NCBI RefSeq assembly: GCF_002174305.1
Contig: NZ_MIJB01000025.1
Location: 1-64,000, forward strand
Source of the DNA: Aeromicrobium sp. PE09-221
Lineage (GTDB): Bacteria > Actinomycetota > Actinomycetes > Propionibacteriales > Nocardioidaceae
DNA: 64,000 bases
Direction: 5' to 3'
Of this stretch, positions 54,605 through 62,644 are shown piece after piece. The translations under genes and the position numbers were made by a program. The notes under the pieces were generated by a model. It saw only the letters and a list, made by a program, of their open reading frames with translations. It had not been told where the DNA came from and ran no database searches. Each line of letters begins with the position of its first letter. Position 1 is the first letter of the stretch.

Positions 54605-54634
54605 ACGCTATGTCGGACCGTTCACCCGGACCAA
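54605..54634 (-). promoter_or_regulatory. Candidate promoter of iniBAC-like operon
   Basis: On the minus strand TTGGTC (54629-54634) and TAGCGT (54605-54610) are 18 bases apart. Transcription would start near 54598 and leave a 45-base leader with a good AGGAG site before the ATG at 54553. Confidence 0.4.
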
Positions 54635-54772
54635 CGGGGAACAACCCCCTGTTTTCTGCCCTCACCCCTGTGAGCCGGCGGGATTCCAGCGGAGGTGAAT
54701 GAGGGGATGGATTAGGGGATCGGGCATCGTGTACCGGGTGTCGAACCCCTATCGGGGGGCCCGGGGCTCCTT

Positions 54773-54805
54773 TAGAATCGAGGTGATCGGCACCCCAGTG
54801 GTGCC
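54773..54805 (+). promoter_or_regulatory. Candidate promoter and inverted repeat, Hsp70-like/LuxR operon
   Basis: TAGAAT at 54773-54778 is a good -10 box. Just past the expected start, GGCACC (54789-54794) and GGTGCC (54800-54805) form a perfect dyad around five bases, a possible operator. The GC-rich gap 54554-54868 holds these two divergent control regions and no gene; a CCCC/GGGG hairpin lies near 54746. Confidence 0.4.
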
Positions 54806-54868
54806 ATGACGTTCGGAGCACGGGGGTATCGAACGCGACGTTCACGCCAAGCGACCGGGAGCCTTCAC

Positions 54869-56041
54869 ATGATTGGTATCGACGTAGGTGCCACCGAAGC
54901 CACCCACAGTGACTACAGCACTCTTGCTCACGGCGTCCCCGATGCGCCACCGGATCTCCTGGTGAGGGTCGCCAATGATCGTCCCGCCATCCGCCTCGAC
55001 ACGAACGGATGTGAACTCCGACCGGCCCCCGAGATCTTCGCGGATCTGGTCGCCCACGCAGTTCGACAACGACCCATCGGGGACGTGGCACCTACGGCTG
55101 TGGCAGTGCCTGCGTGGTGGACTCCTCGCGTTCTGGATCAGGTCCGAGCCGCGCTCGCGGCACGCGATGTGCGCGTCGCGCTGGTCAACGATGCGGAAGC
55201 AGCGGTGGCAGAGCACCGAGCTATGGGACATGACGTCCCGGAGACGGTCGCCGTCCTCAGCGTGAGAGCGGAGTACAGCAGCGTCGCCATCGTCGAGCAT
55301 TGTCCCGAACAGCCAGTCGCTCGGGCAACGCCCGTATACGTCCACGATGAGGGTGGGACCCGACTCGATGTCGCGATACTGCGGCATCTCGTGGCTGGGC
55401 TGGTCGATCTGGGGGATGAGATCGAGGTGGGAAGTCCGGACACGATCGGCGCGGCGCGTGTGGCCCTGCACCGGTGCCGTGAGCTCCGCGAGGCGCTGTC
55501 GACGAGCGCCGTCGAGTCAGCCCATATCGATCTCCCTGGGGCCGTGCATCGACTCCGGCTCGTGCGCAGCGAGCTCGATGAGCTCGCTGACCCTTGGATT
55601 CGGGCGGTCATCCAGATGACGGACTCGGCGATCACGCAATACGCGGGCCCTGTGGGGGCCGTGATGATCGTCGGTGGTCTCGCGGCGATGCCCATGGTAA
55701 GTCAACGGCTTTCAGCCGGACTCGGGCTCGAGGTGATCGTCACGGAGGAGCCCGAATTCATCGTGGCCCGCGGGGCCCGACGGATCGCCGAGAACAACAT
55801 CACAGCGCGGGGGAGCGAGGGACGGAGATCCTCATTGTGGACCCGGCGTCGCTCTCGTGCCACCGGCAAGCGCCGAAGGGGAGCGCCCACGGCGATAGAG
55901 GCGTCGCCGGTCGCCTCTCGGCGGGCCCTGAGGATACCGCCGGGATCACTGGACGAATCCGCTCCCGAACAGTTGGCCGGCCAGTTCGTTCCTGTCGAAG
56001 CCAGCGTGCAGGCGACCGGAGATCGGCAGTTCACATCATGA
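54869..56041 (+). CDS. Degenerate Hsp70-fold protein
   Basis: A 390-residue protein with the actin-like ATPase fold of Hsp70 but no peptide-binding domain. It opens MIGIDVGATEATHSD, where Hsp70 has a GIDLGTT phosphate loop. The second loop, normally DLGGGT, reads LSVRAEYSSVAIV, so ATP hydrolysis is doubtful. VAVPAWWTPRVLDQVRAAL, ALVNDAEAAVAEH and the adenosine-type IVGGLAAMPMV are kept. A basic Arg/Lys-rich stretch (about 315-345) and a disordered tail end it. The ATG at 54869 gives the domain start. It is joined to the LuxR-type gene by ATGA overlap, and divergent from the IniB-like operon; a sensor or scaffold role is inference. Confidence 0.78.
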   Translation: MIGIDVGATEATHSDYSTLAHGVPDAPPDLLVRVANDRPAIRLDTNGCELRPAPEIFADLVAHAVRQRPIGDVAPTAVAVPAWWTPRVLDQVRAALAARDVRVALVNDAEAAVAEHRAMGHDVPETVAVLSVRAEYSSVAIVEHCPEQPVARATPVYVHDEGGTRLDVAILRHLVAGLVDLGDEIEVGSPDTIGAARVALHRCRELREALSTSAVESAHIDLPGAVHRLRLVRSELDELADPWIRAVIQMTDSAITQYAGPVGAVMIVGGLAAMPMVSQRLSAGLGLEVIVTEEPEFIVARGARRIAENNITARGSEGRRSSLWTRRRSRATGKRRRGAPTAIEASPVASRRALRIPPGSLDESAPEQLAGQFVPVEASVQATGDRQFTS

Positions 56042-57960
56042 CTGTAGACAGCCTTGGCGAGCTCGAGGTCTCTTCGCCCAGCGTCCCGAGCGGTTCGGAT
56101 GCCGATCACAGGAAACTGCTGCTCCACATCGCGGTGAGCTGTCCCGCGAATGCCGGGGAGATCGCCCGCCGGCTCGGCTACCCGGAGACGGTGATTCGTC
56201 GCGCGATCGACGCACTCATCGGCGATGGCATCGTCCATCGGCACGAAGGCACATTGCGGACCACCGCGGCATCCCGCCTGCTCGCCGAGGCCGATCCCGC
56301 CGAAATACAGGAGATCCACGAGCTGGTGCTGGCGGAGCTGGAAACCGAACTCCCGCGGCCGACGACGGTGCTCGCACTCGTGGAATCCGGGTGTCGCGAC
56401 ACGGCATTGCTTCATCACGCGGTCCGGACCGTCAACGAGCATCCGGAGGGAGGGGTGGTTCTCGGCGCGCTGACATCCTTGGCGCATTCCCACGGATACG
56501 ATGACGACGGTGTCTGCTTGCTGCGAGCCTCCGATGCGGCCCGGCGTGGACACACCGACCTCGTTCTGCTGCTCGCCGAGGGCTTGGTCACGGCGAACTC
56601 GGCCGAGACCCGACGAAGCGCCGCGTTGCTGGCCGCCGGGGCCCATGTACAGAGTGCCCGGCTGGAGCGCGCGGCGGCTCTCTACCGCCACGTGAGGGAG
56701 AGTTCCATCAGCCATGAGGGCGCGTGGGGAGTCCTGACTGCGCTGGGCAGAGGCGATCTCGCTGACGCTCGCCGATGGCGCGAGGAGATGGGTGAGGACG
56801 CCCTCACGAGCCACGGCGCGGGTCTCATCGACCTCGCCGACGGGTTGCTCCAGAGCATCGAAGGCGCTGGCGCAGTCGACCGCCTGGCGCGATCACTCTC
56901 GGCATTGAGTCCATTCGCTTCGGATGTGGTTCTCCCCGATACCCCGGCGGCCCTCGCGGCCATCGTGGCGATGAGCCAAGGCGAACCCGCCACGGCAGAG
57001 GTCCTCCTCGATCGTGCACTTCGCGCGCGGCTCGGGGGAGAAGCGGGAAGACAGCGTCATCTGCTGCTCGCTGCATGGGCCCACATGGTGCAAGGCAGAC
57101 TCACGGCCACGGATCGCCGTCTCGATTCCCTCGGTTCGGCGGAGACGCTGGGGGATCGCGAGCAAGTGTTCTACTGGGGCCTGCGGGCCGGGTTGGCACG
57201 GCGTCGCAGCACTCCGCAGGAGATTCGCACGGCCTGGCGTGAGTTCCGTGATCGCACGCTCGGCTTCAACCTGAGCTTGTACGAGCTGCTGCCGCTGGGG
57301 GAGATGATGGTGGTCGCGGCCCCCTTGCACGATGGCGACCGTCTCGATCCTATGGTCACGGAAGCGCTTGCCATCCTCGACGGCCTCGGACACCCCGCTT
57401 CCTGGTCGGTGCCCTTGCACTGGTCTGGGGTTCAGGCGGCGTTCCAGAGCGAAGACCCGGCTGCTCTCCTGCCTCACGCCAATGCGCTCGCGACGGCGGC
57501 TTCGTACAGCTCCTATGCCGCGATCCTCGCTCGAGCCGGCCGCGTCTGGCTGGATGTCCTGCGGCGGGAAGGCGACCTCGACGCTGTGGAGCTGAGCGTC
57601 CGCGAGCTGGCCGCGGCCGGACAGGTGTGGGATGCGTCCCGGCTCGCGAGTCAGGCAGCATTGCAGCATCCTGATCGGGACGGGACACTGGCGATGATGC
57701 AGCTGGCCCGTGAGGTGAGTAAGGGTCATCAACAGACTCGACCCACCGCTCCGGGGGCTACGATGTTGACGGCTCGCGAACTCGAGGTGGCACGTCTGGT
57801 CCTGGAGGGGCACGGGTATCGGGCCATCGGCGAGCAGCTGTTCATCTCACCGAAAACGGTGGAGCATCACGTGGCAAGGATCCGCAACCGACTCGGGGCC
57901 TCCAGTCGCGGCGAACTCCTGGAGATGCTCCATGACATCGTGACATCCGTCGACGGCTGA
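56038..57960 (+). CDS. LuxR-type regulator without visible ATPase motif
   Basis: A 640-residue regulator. Residues 22-75 look like a winged helix (HIAVSCPANAGEIARRLGYP), about 100-560 is a TPR-like helical array, and the C-terminus is a LuxR/GerE helix-turn-helix (LTARELEVARLVLEGHGYRA, then SPKTVEHHVARIRNRLG). I find no Walker A motif, unlike MalT-type proteins. Two DNA-binding ends on one TPR scaffold is uncommon. It is coupled to the Hsp70-fold gene and convergent with the second LuxR regulator. Confidence 0.83.
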   Translation: MTVDSLGELEVSSPSVPSGSDADHRKLLLHIAVSCPANAGEIARRLGYPETVIRRAIDALIGDGIVHRHEGTLRTTAASRLLAEADPAEIQEIHELVLAELETELPRPTTVLALVESGCRDTALLHHAVRTVNEHPEGGVVLGALTSLAHSHGYDDDGVCLLRASDAARRGHTDLVLLLAEGLVTANSAETRRSAALLAAGAHVQSARLERAAALYRHVRESSISHEGAWGVLTALGRGDLADARRWREEMGEDALTSHGAGLIDLADGLLQSIEGAGAVDRLARSLSALSPFASDVVLPDTPAALAAIVAMSQGEPATAEVLLDRALRARLGGEAGRQRHLLLAAWAHMVQGRLTATDRRLDSLGSAETLGDREQVFYWGLRAGLARRRSTPQEIRTAWREFRDRTLGFNLSLYELLPLGEMMVVAAPLHDGDRLDPMVTEALAILDGLGHPASWSVPLHWSGVQAAFQSEDPAALLPHANALATAASYSSYAAILARAGRVWLDVLRREGDLDAVELSVRELAAAGQVWDASRLASQAALQHPDRDGTLAMMQLAREVSKGHQQTRPTAPGATMLTARELEVARLVLEGHGYRAIGEQLFISPKTVEHHVARIRNRLGASSRGELLEMLHDIVTSVDG

Positions 57961-57983
57961 CAACCCGCGGGATTCCGCTCCTG

Positions 57984-60779
57984 TCAATCCGAGGGTTCGG
58001 CTTCACGCAGCAATCGAGCGACCTCGCCACGTGACGTCAGCCGGAGCTTGCGGAGCACATTCGAGACATGTGAGCGCACGGTGGCCACCGAGATCACCAT
58101 CGACTCGGCGATTTGATTGTTCGACCGTCCATCGGCGAGTTGATCGACGATCTGGCGCTCGCGCTCGGTGAGCGATGCGAGCAAGTGGGCTCCCGGATGC
58201 CGCGGGTTATCCTCAGAACTATCGAGTTCGCAACGGATCCTCGCGAGATAGGCCCCCGCACCGATACCTTCAAGCAACGTCACCGCTTGGGTGAGGGCAC
58301 GCCGACCGTCCTCGGTCGCACCCTGCTCGATCAGGAAGCTGCCGAAATCAGCAAGTGTCAGCGCACGCGGTAGTGCCATTCCACCGGCGGCAACCGCTAC
58401 ATCGTATTGGCGCCGAGCGATCGTCGAGTCGCCGCGGGCATGGGCGAGACGGGCGCGGAGCCAGGCGAGCGAGCCCCAGTACTCCTGCCAACGCACCCCG
58501 TGCCACTGGTCCAGGTCTTCGATCAGCGCAGCCGCTTCGTCGAGCTCGCCGAGTTCGATGAGAGCATTGGCACGATAGGTCAGAAAGCCCCGGCGCGTAT
58601 TGTTCAGCCGATCGACGAAGGGCCCTGAGCTCGCCGCAAGCACAGCTTCCGCGTCACCGGCCGCCCGGGCCGCCTCGCACTCGGCGAGCACCGCGAGGTC
58701 CGCCCCGTAGGCCTCCCACGCGATCTGATACTGCAGGCGTGCTTGCTCGAGATGGCGCCCCGGATCACCATTTCCCCGGACCGCCGCGATGAACCCGCGC
58801 AAGGCCGCGAAAGCTGGCCGGGTCTCGACATCCAGTACATCGAAGGCGACCTCCTCGGAGAGGTCGATCAGTGCGCTCGCTTCGGCGTAATCCCCGCGGA
58901 TGACGAGGCAATCGGCGAGGATCAGCCGTGTGGTTCCCGCGGCCCACGGCTCTGCGACTCGGTCCAGTAGCTTGACGCTCCAGCGGGCGAGCCGTAGTCC
59001 GTCCTCGAAATGTCCCAGGGCCAACTCCGCGCCGGCGACGGCGACCAGAGCATCGACTTTCATCGGCCCGTCCGGCAGTGCTTCGATACGCTGATGCAAT
59101 TCGGGCAGGGCCGCGGCCATCTCCTCGAAGGCGAGCATGCGCTGGTCGTGGACCACACGGTAGGCGTCGAGCAGCACGAGGTACTCGCCGGGTGCGACCA
59201 TCCAGCCGAGACGCGCATCGGAGAGCTCGGAGGGATCTGAGGGGCACTGTTCGAAGAGCTTCCGCGCGTGGTCGATCAGGAAGGGCACCACCGACGGATC
59301 CTCCGTGCGCATCGCCATGATGACCACGAAGAAGGAGAGAAACGCGGAGATCACCCGGTCATCGGGATTCTCGGCCGGGCGGGCCAGCAGTTCCATCACA
59401 CGATTCCGAGGGAATTCCTGGCCCACCTGGTGTGCCGCGAGCACGATCAGGATGAACTCCCGCAAGGCGCTATCGGGGAGCGTCTCGTATTCCTCGGCGA
59501 GGTCCAAGATGAGGTAGCCGGTTTTGGCACGGATGTGCACGAGGGCCAGGCTCGTGAGGAGCTCCTGGCGCGCCGGCAGATCGCTGACCAGGCTCAATAC
59601 GGTGCGTAGTACGTCCGATGCGTTGTCGAAACTGCCACGGTCGAGGGCCTCGGCGACGTAGTAGCGCACCTGCTTGTCCAGTTCGTCGGTCCATTCAGCG
59701 GACCCTCCGAGGGCGTGGCGTACTGACCGGTAGCCCGATGTGATCGTGGACAAGGCCCGGGAGACGCTGCGGATGCGATCGGCTTCGATGGTTTCGCGGA
59801 TGGCCTGCGCCACGAGCGCGTGGCGGGGGATCACTGTGGCACCGAAGCCGGACTCGCTGAGCACCCCGGCGGCACTTGGCTCGGCGAGCTCGATCTCCTC
59901 GCCGAGAAGTGCGGCCACTGCGGCGAGGTCAGCCCGCGACATCTCATGGCCGCCCAGACACACGATCTCGGTCGTGGCCCGTGCGGGCGCGCTGAGCGCC
60001 CGAAATGCGTGAAGCAGCGGATTCTCGCCCTCGTGGACGGCACGAATCGGAAGGTCCCAGGTCAGGTGCATACGAGACACTTCATCGGGTGTGAGCTGAT
60101 TGAGGATGGCGTCCAGCCTCAGGAAGGAACCACTCGTGGCCTTGAGGAGCCGCTCACCAGTGCGCACCGACACGCCGGTACCAAGACGATCCGCGGCGAA
60201 GGCCCGGATCTGATCGACCGTCAACGGAGCGAGCAGCTGCACCAGGTCATAGGAGTTATCGGCGACCAGCTCGGTCAAGACCTTGCCGAAGGAGTCCTCC
60301 TCATGAGGGGTCCGCACAGCGCACGCGAGCAGAACGTGTCGCCGGCGTATCCGCGGCACGACATAGCGCAGGACGCGCTGTGATTCCTTGTCTACCCATT
60401 GAGCATCGTCGATGAGCACCACGGCGCCGTCGAGTTCGCTCTCACGAACGCGACGCAGGCATTCGCGAGCCACCGGAATCGGCTGCGTGGTGTGGTCGGG
60501 CTCGAAATCCCAGTCCCCGAAGAGCCCACTCGCGGCGAGGCGCTCGATGAAGCTGTAGGACTCGCCCTGTTCAATCTCGTCGGCGTTGACGAAGGAGGCG
60601 GCCCACGTGCTGGACTCTCGGGCGGCAGCGCCGATCTCGCGCAGGAGAAAGGTCTTGCCCATGCCGGCCAGGCCCTCGATGACCAGAGTCAAGCCGCCTT
60701 GCGCCACCGCCTTCTGCATCACATCAGCGGCGAAACGCCTTCGTTCATGGGCAGGAGAATATGGCGAGTCCCGAAGCAT
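57984..60779 (-). CDS. LuxR/MalT-type STAND regulator (IniR-like)
   Basis: A 931-residue signal-transduction ATPase. Walker A is VIEGLAGMGKTFLL near residue 38, the Walker B-like AVVLIDDAQWV lies near 120, TPR-like repeats fill the middle, and the C-terminus is a LuxR helix-turn-helix (LTERERQIVDQLADGRSNNQ, SVATVRSHVSNVLRKL). Mycobacterial iniBAC is controlled by a similar adjacent regulator, IniR, which senses sugar released from the cell envelope; the same task here is inferred from position. The ATG follows TAGTCT by six bases. Confidence 0.88.
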   Translation of the reverse strand: MLRDSPYSPAHERRRFAADVMQKAVAQGGLTLVIEGLAGMGKTFLLREIGAAARESSTWAASFVNADEIEQGESYSFIERLAASGLFGDWDFEPDHTTQPIPVARECLRRVRESELDGAVVLIDDAQWVDKESQRVLRYVVPRIRRRHVLLACAVRTPHEEDSFGKVLTELVADNSYDLVQLLAPLTVDQIRAFAADRLGTGVSVRTGERLLKATSGSFLRLDAILNQLTPDEVSRMHLTWDLPIRAVHEGENPLLHAFRALSAPARATTEIVCLGGHEMSRADLAAVAALLGEEIELAEPSAAGVLSESGFGATVIPRHALVAQAIRETIEADRIRSVSRALSTITSGYRSVRHALGGSAEWTDELDKQVRYYVAEALDRGSFDNASDVLRTVLSLVSDLPARQELLTSLALVHIRAKTGYLILDLAEEYETLPDSALREFILIVLAAHQVGQEFPRNRVMELLARPAENPDDRVISAFLSFFVVIMAMRTEDPSVVPFLIDHARKLFEQCPSDPSELSDARLGWMVAPGEYLVLLDAYRVVHDQRMLAFEEMAAALPELHQRIEALPDGPMKVDALVAVAGAELALGHFEDGLRLARWSVKLLDRVAEPWAAGTTRLILADCLVIRGDYAEASALIDLSEEVAFDVLDVETRPAFAALRGFIAAVRGNGDPGRHLEQARLQYQIAWEAYGADLAVLAECEAARAAGDAEAVLAASSGPFVDRLNNTRRGFLTYRANALIELGELDEAAALIEDLDQWHGVRWQEYWGSLAWLRARLAHARGDSTIARRQYDVAVAAGGMALPRALTLADFGSFLIEQGATEDGRRALTQAVTLLEGIGAGAYLARIRCELDSSEDNPRHPGAHLLASLTERERQIVDQLADGRSNNQIAESMVISVATVRSHVSNVLRKLRLTSRGEVARLLREAEPSD

Positions 60780-60785
60780 GGCCTT

Positions 60786-60791
60786 AGACTA
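60786..60791 (-). promoter_or_regulatory. Leaderless -10 box, IniR-like regulator
   Basis: TAGTCT on the minus strand, six bases before the ATG at 60779. Confidence 0.5.
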
Positions 60792-60887
60792 ACCGCCACC
60801 TACGGTGTCCTCACCGGGATCACTCATGGCCAAACAGGGCCATTTCAGGTAGTCCTTCCGGCAACTGCCAACGCATATCGTGCGCCG

Positions 60888-60924
60888 ATAATGTATATTA
60901 TGTCAACCCATCTGTCTGTTAGAC
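60888..60924. promoter_or_regulatory. AT-rich patch with two dyads
   Basis: ATAATGTATATTAT (60888-60901) has perfect 5-bp arms, and GTCTGTTAGAC (60914-60924) has 4-bp arms. Such AT content is exceptional in this GC-rich window. The patch lies about 110 bases upstream of the IniR-like gene; the rest of 60792-61051 shows nothing else. Confidence 0.35.
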
Positions 60925-61051
60925 GGCTGCACGGATCGCGACCCTGCGCTGGACGGGCACCAGAGAAGAACTGGTGCACTACCCCATCGGCGGCGGCCCG
61001 GTTCACCAAGGATCGCGGGTGAATGGGCGTGAGCCCGGTCGACGTGGCCAT

Positions 61052-61377
61052 GTGCTTGTGAGACCGCGGCTGCATGAGGCGCTGGAGTTCTGGCCTGACC
61101 ACCGGGCCGGACCACTGTGGTCGGCGGACGGCAGACCGGTGGCGCTCGATGACCTGGAAGCGCCCGACGACCTCCGCGTGAGGTTTCGACGGATGGCAGG
61201 GCCGACGACGGGCTGGCACAAGGACGACAACTGCTCACCGCGTTGCGCGGAGCTCTCGCGTCCGGCATCAGCGTCGTCACCGAGCCCTGGTGGGACGGCG
61301 AGAACGACCGACTGACCGGTGCCTGGGACGTCTGGCGCGCCAGGTGCCGCAGCGTCAACGACCACCACGGTTCGTGA
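61052..61377 (+). pseudogene. Frameshifted small actinobacterial protein
   Basis: One frame encodes VRPRLHEALEFWPDHRAGPLW then SADGRPVALDDLEAPDDLR up to about 61177. The neighbouring frame continues EVSTDGRADDGLAQGRQLL, TALRGALASGISVVTEPWWD and ends in HHGS at a TGA (61375-61377). Together they look like one protein of about 108 residues with a WP..GPLW..DG N-terminal part and a VTEPWW C-terminal part, a pattern I associate with small actinobacterial hypothetical proteins. A one-base shift near 61174-61182 splits it. The 3' end overlaps the convergent DinB gene by 23 bases. A sequencing error would give the same picture. Confidence 0.6.
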
Positions 61378-61870
61378 TGATGCCGCGCACGTACGCCGCC
61401 TGGCCCGCGTGCTGGAGACCATCGGCGATGACGCTGATCAGCCTGACCGCAAGGGAGGCCGGCGGGTCCCAGCGCTCGTCCACGATCCGACCGAGGTCCT
61501 CGTCGCGCAAGGTCGCGATGTAGCGTCGCGTCCGTTCGGTCACTGCCCGGAGGTAGCCCGCCAGAAGATCGGCCGAGGCGACCACGGAGTCGACCTGCTC
61601 GCTGCTGTGACCATAACCGGTGTCCTCGACCGGCACGGGAAGGTCGAAGCGCTCATGCCATCCATCGACGATCCATGCTTGAGCCCCGTCGCACGCATCG
61701 GCGATGTGATCGTCCTGTACCCGCGCCAAGTGCCAGACCAGCCAGGCGATCGAGTTGTTGCCACCCGGACGCTCCGCGAGCTCGTCTCGCGAGAGATTGC
61801 CGAGGGCCTCGGTCGACGTCGACTCGATCCGGTTGAAGGCATCGTCCAGAAGGGCTGCTGTGGTGACCAT
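61355..61870 (-). CDS. DinB family protein (second copy)
   Basis: A 171-residue DinB/DUF664 four-helix protein with a WLVWHLARVQDDHIAD helix, a DGWHERF loop and VIADGLQHAGQAAYVRG, supplying three candidate metal-binding His residues. It differs clearly from the DinB protein at 42897. Members may be thiol-dependent transferases. The ATG follows TAGCGT by six bases. Confidence 0.88.
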   Translation of the reverse strand: MVTTAALLDDAFNRIESTSTEALGNLSRDELAERPGGNNSIAWLVWHLARVQDDHIADACDGAQAWIVDGWHERFDLPVPVEDTGYGHSSEQVDSVVASADLLAGYLRAVTERTRRYIATLRDEDLGRIVDERWDPPASLAVRLISVIADGLQHAGQAAYVRGIITNRGGR

Positions 61871-61876
61871 GTCTCC

Positions 61877-61882
61877 ACGCTA
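61877..61882 (-). promoter_or_regulatory. Leaderless -10 box, second DinB gene
   Basis: TAGCGT on the minus strand, six bases before the ATG at 61870. Confidence 0.5.
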
Positions 61883-61916
61883 CGACCGGCCGCTCCCCCC
61901 TGCCATCGGCCGAGCG

Positions 61917-62528
61917 TCATCGTCGACGTGCGTACGGCGCCGACCATCCTCGCCGCATCGACAGCAGACGTAGGACGAGACAGATCAGTGCGGGTACGAC
62001 GTAGACGATCCCCACAGCCTCGAAGGCCTCGGCTGCGGTCGTCAGTGCGGCCCCGATGATCGCCGGGATCGCATACAGCTCGCCGCTGAAGACGACGGGC
62101 GTACGCCCTGACAGCACATCGCGGACGATGCCGCCGCCCACGGCGGTGAGGACCCCGAGCAACACCGCCGTCGCGGGGGCGATGTCGTGACTCAACGCGG
62201 CAATCGTGCCGGTGACGCAGAAAGTCGCGAGACCGACGGCATCGAGCAACATCACGACGCGCTCACGACGCAGTACCCGGTCGTGCTGCCAGAAGATGAG
62301 CGCGGCCGCGAGGGTCGCCGTCAACAAACGTTCCCAGCTGCCGATATTGACCGGAGGATTGACGCCGAGCAACACATCGCGGAGAACCCCTCCGCCGAGT
62401 CCTGTCATCATCGCAAGAACCACGAGGCCGACGATGTCGAAATCCCGCCGGACCCCGACGAGCGCACCGGTCATGGCGAAGACGAAGATGCCCGAGAACT
62501 CCAGCACCGCAAGCACGGTTGCAGTCAC
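61917..62528 (-). CDS. TRIC-family cation channel (UPF0126)
   Basis: A 203-residue membrane protein with two tandem three-helix repeats plus a last helix, the prokaryotic TRIC (YicG/UPF0126) fold. The paired motifs GLGGGVLRDVLLG and AVGGGIVRDVLSG, one per repeat, mark the kinked pore helices. Prokaryotic TRIC proteins conduct monovalent cations. The GTG at 62528 is preferred because TACGAT lies six bases upstream; a GTG at 62531 would add one residue. Confidence 0.9.
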   Translation of the reverse strand: MTATVLAVLEFSGIFVFAMTGALVGVRRDFDIVGLVVLAMMTGLGGGVLRDVLLGVNPPVNIGSWERLLTATLAAALIFWQHDRVLRRERVVMLLDAVGLATFCVTGTIAALSHDIAPATAVLLGVLTAVGGGIVRDVLSGRTPVVFSGELYAIPAIIGAALTTAAEAFEAVGIVYVVPALICLVLRLLSMRRGWSAPYARRR

Positions 62529-62534
62529 CACGAC

Positions 62535-62540
62535 ATCGTA
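62535..62540 (-). promoter_or_regulatory. Leaderless -10 box, TRIC gene
   Basis: TACGAT on the minus strand, six bases before the GTG at 62528. Confidence 0.45.
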
Positions 62541-62593
62541 GGTGCTCGGCGCTACTCACCTCCCCTCCCCCGGGCCGGATCGGACGCGCATGA

Positions 62594-62642
62594 CGAAAGA
62601 TGTGGTTCTGTGGTTGCCCTGGCCGCCACCGACGCACATGCG
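62594..62642. repeat. Palindromic element, copy 3, abutting the CRISPR array
   Basis: The left arm and loop match copy 1 at 32692 closely (GATGTG..TCTGTGGTTGCCCTGG). The right arm is decayed, keeping CCAC and CACATGCG. It ends two bases before the first CRISPR repeat. Confidence 0.55.
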
Positions 62643-62644
62643 GG

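Noticed and set aside
60974-61315. 113-codon ORF as an intact gene
   Set aside because: Only its middle part looks like protein; the conserved-looking C-terminus continues in the next frame, so it is treated as a frameshifted gene starting at 61052.
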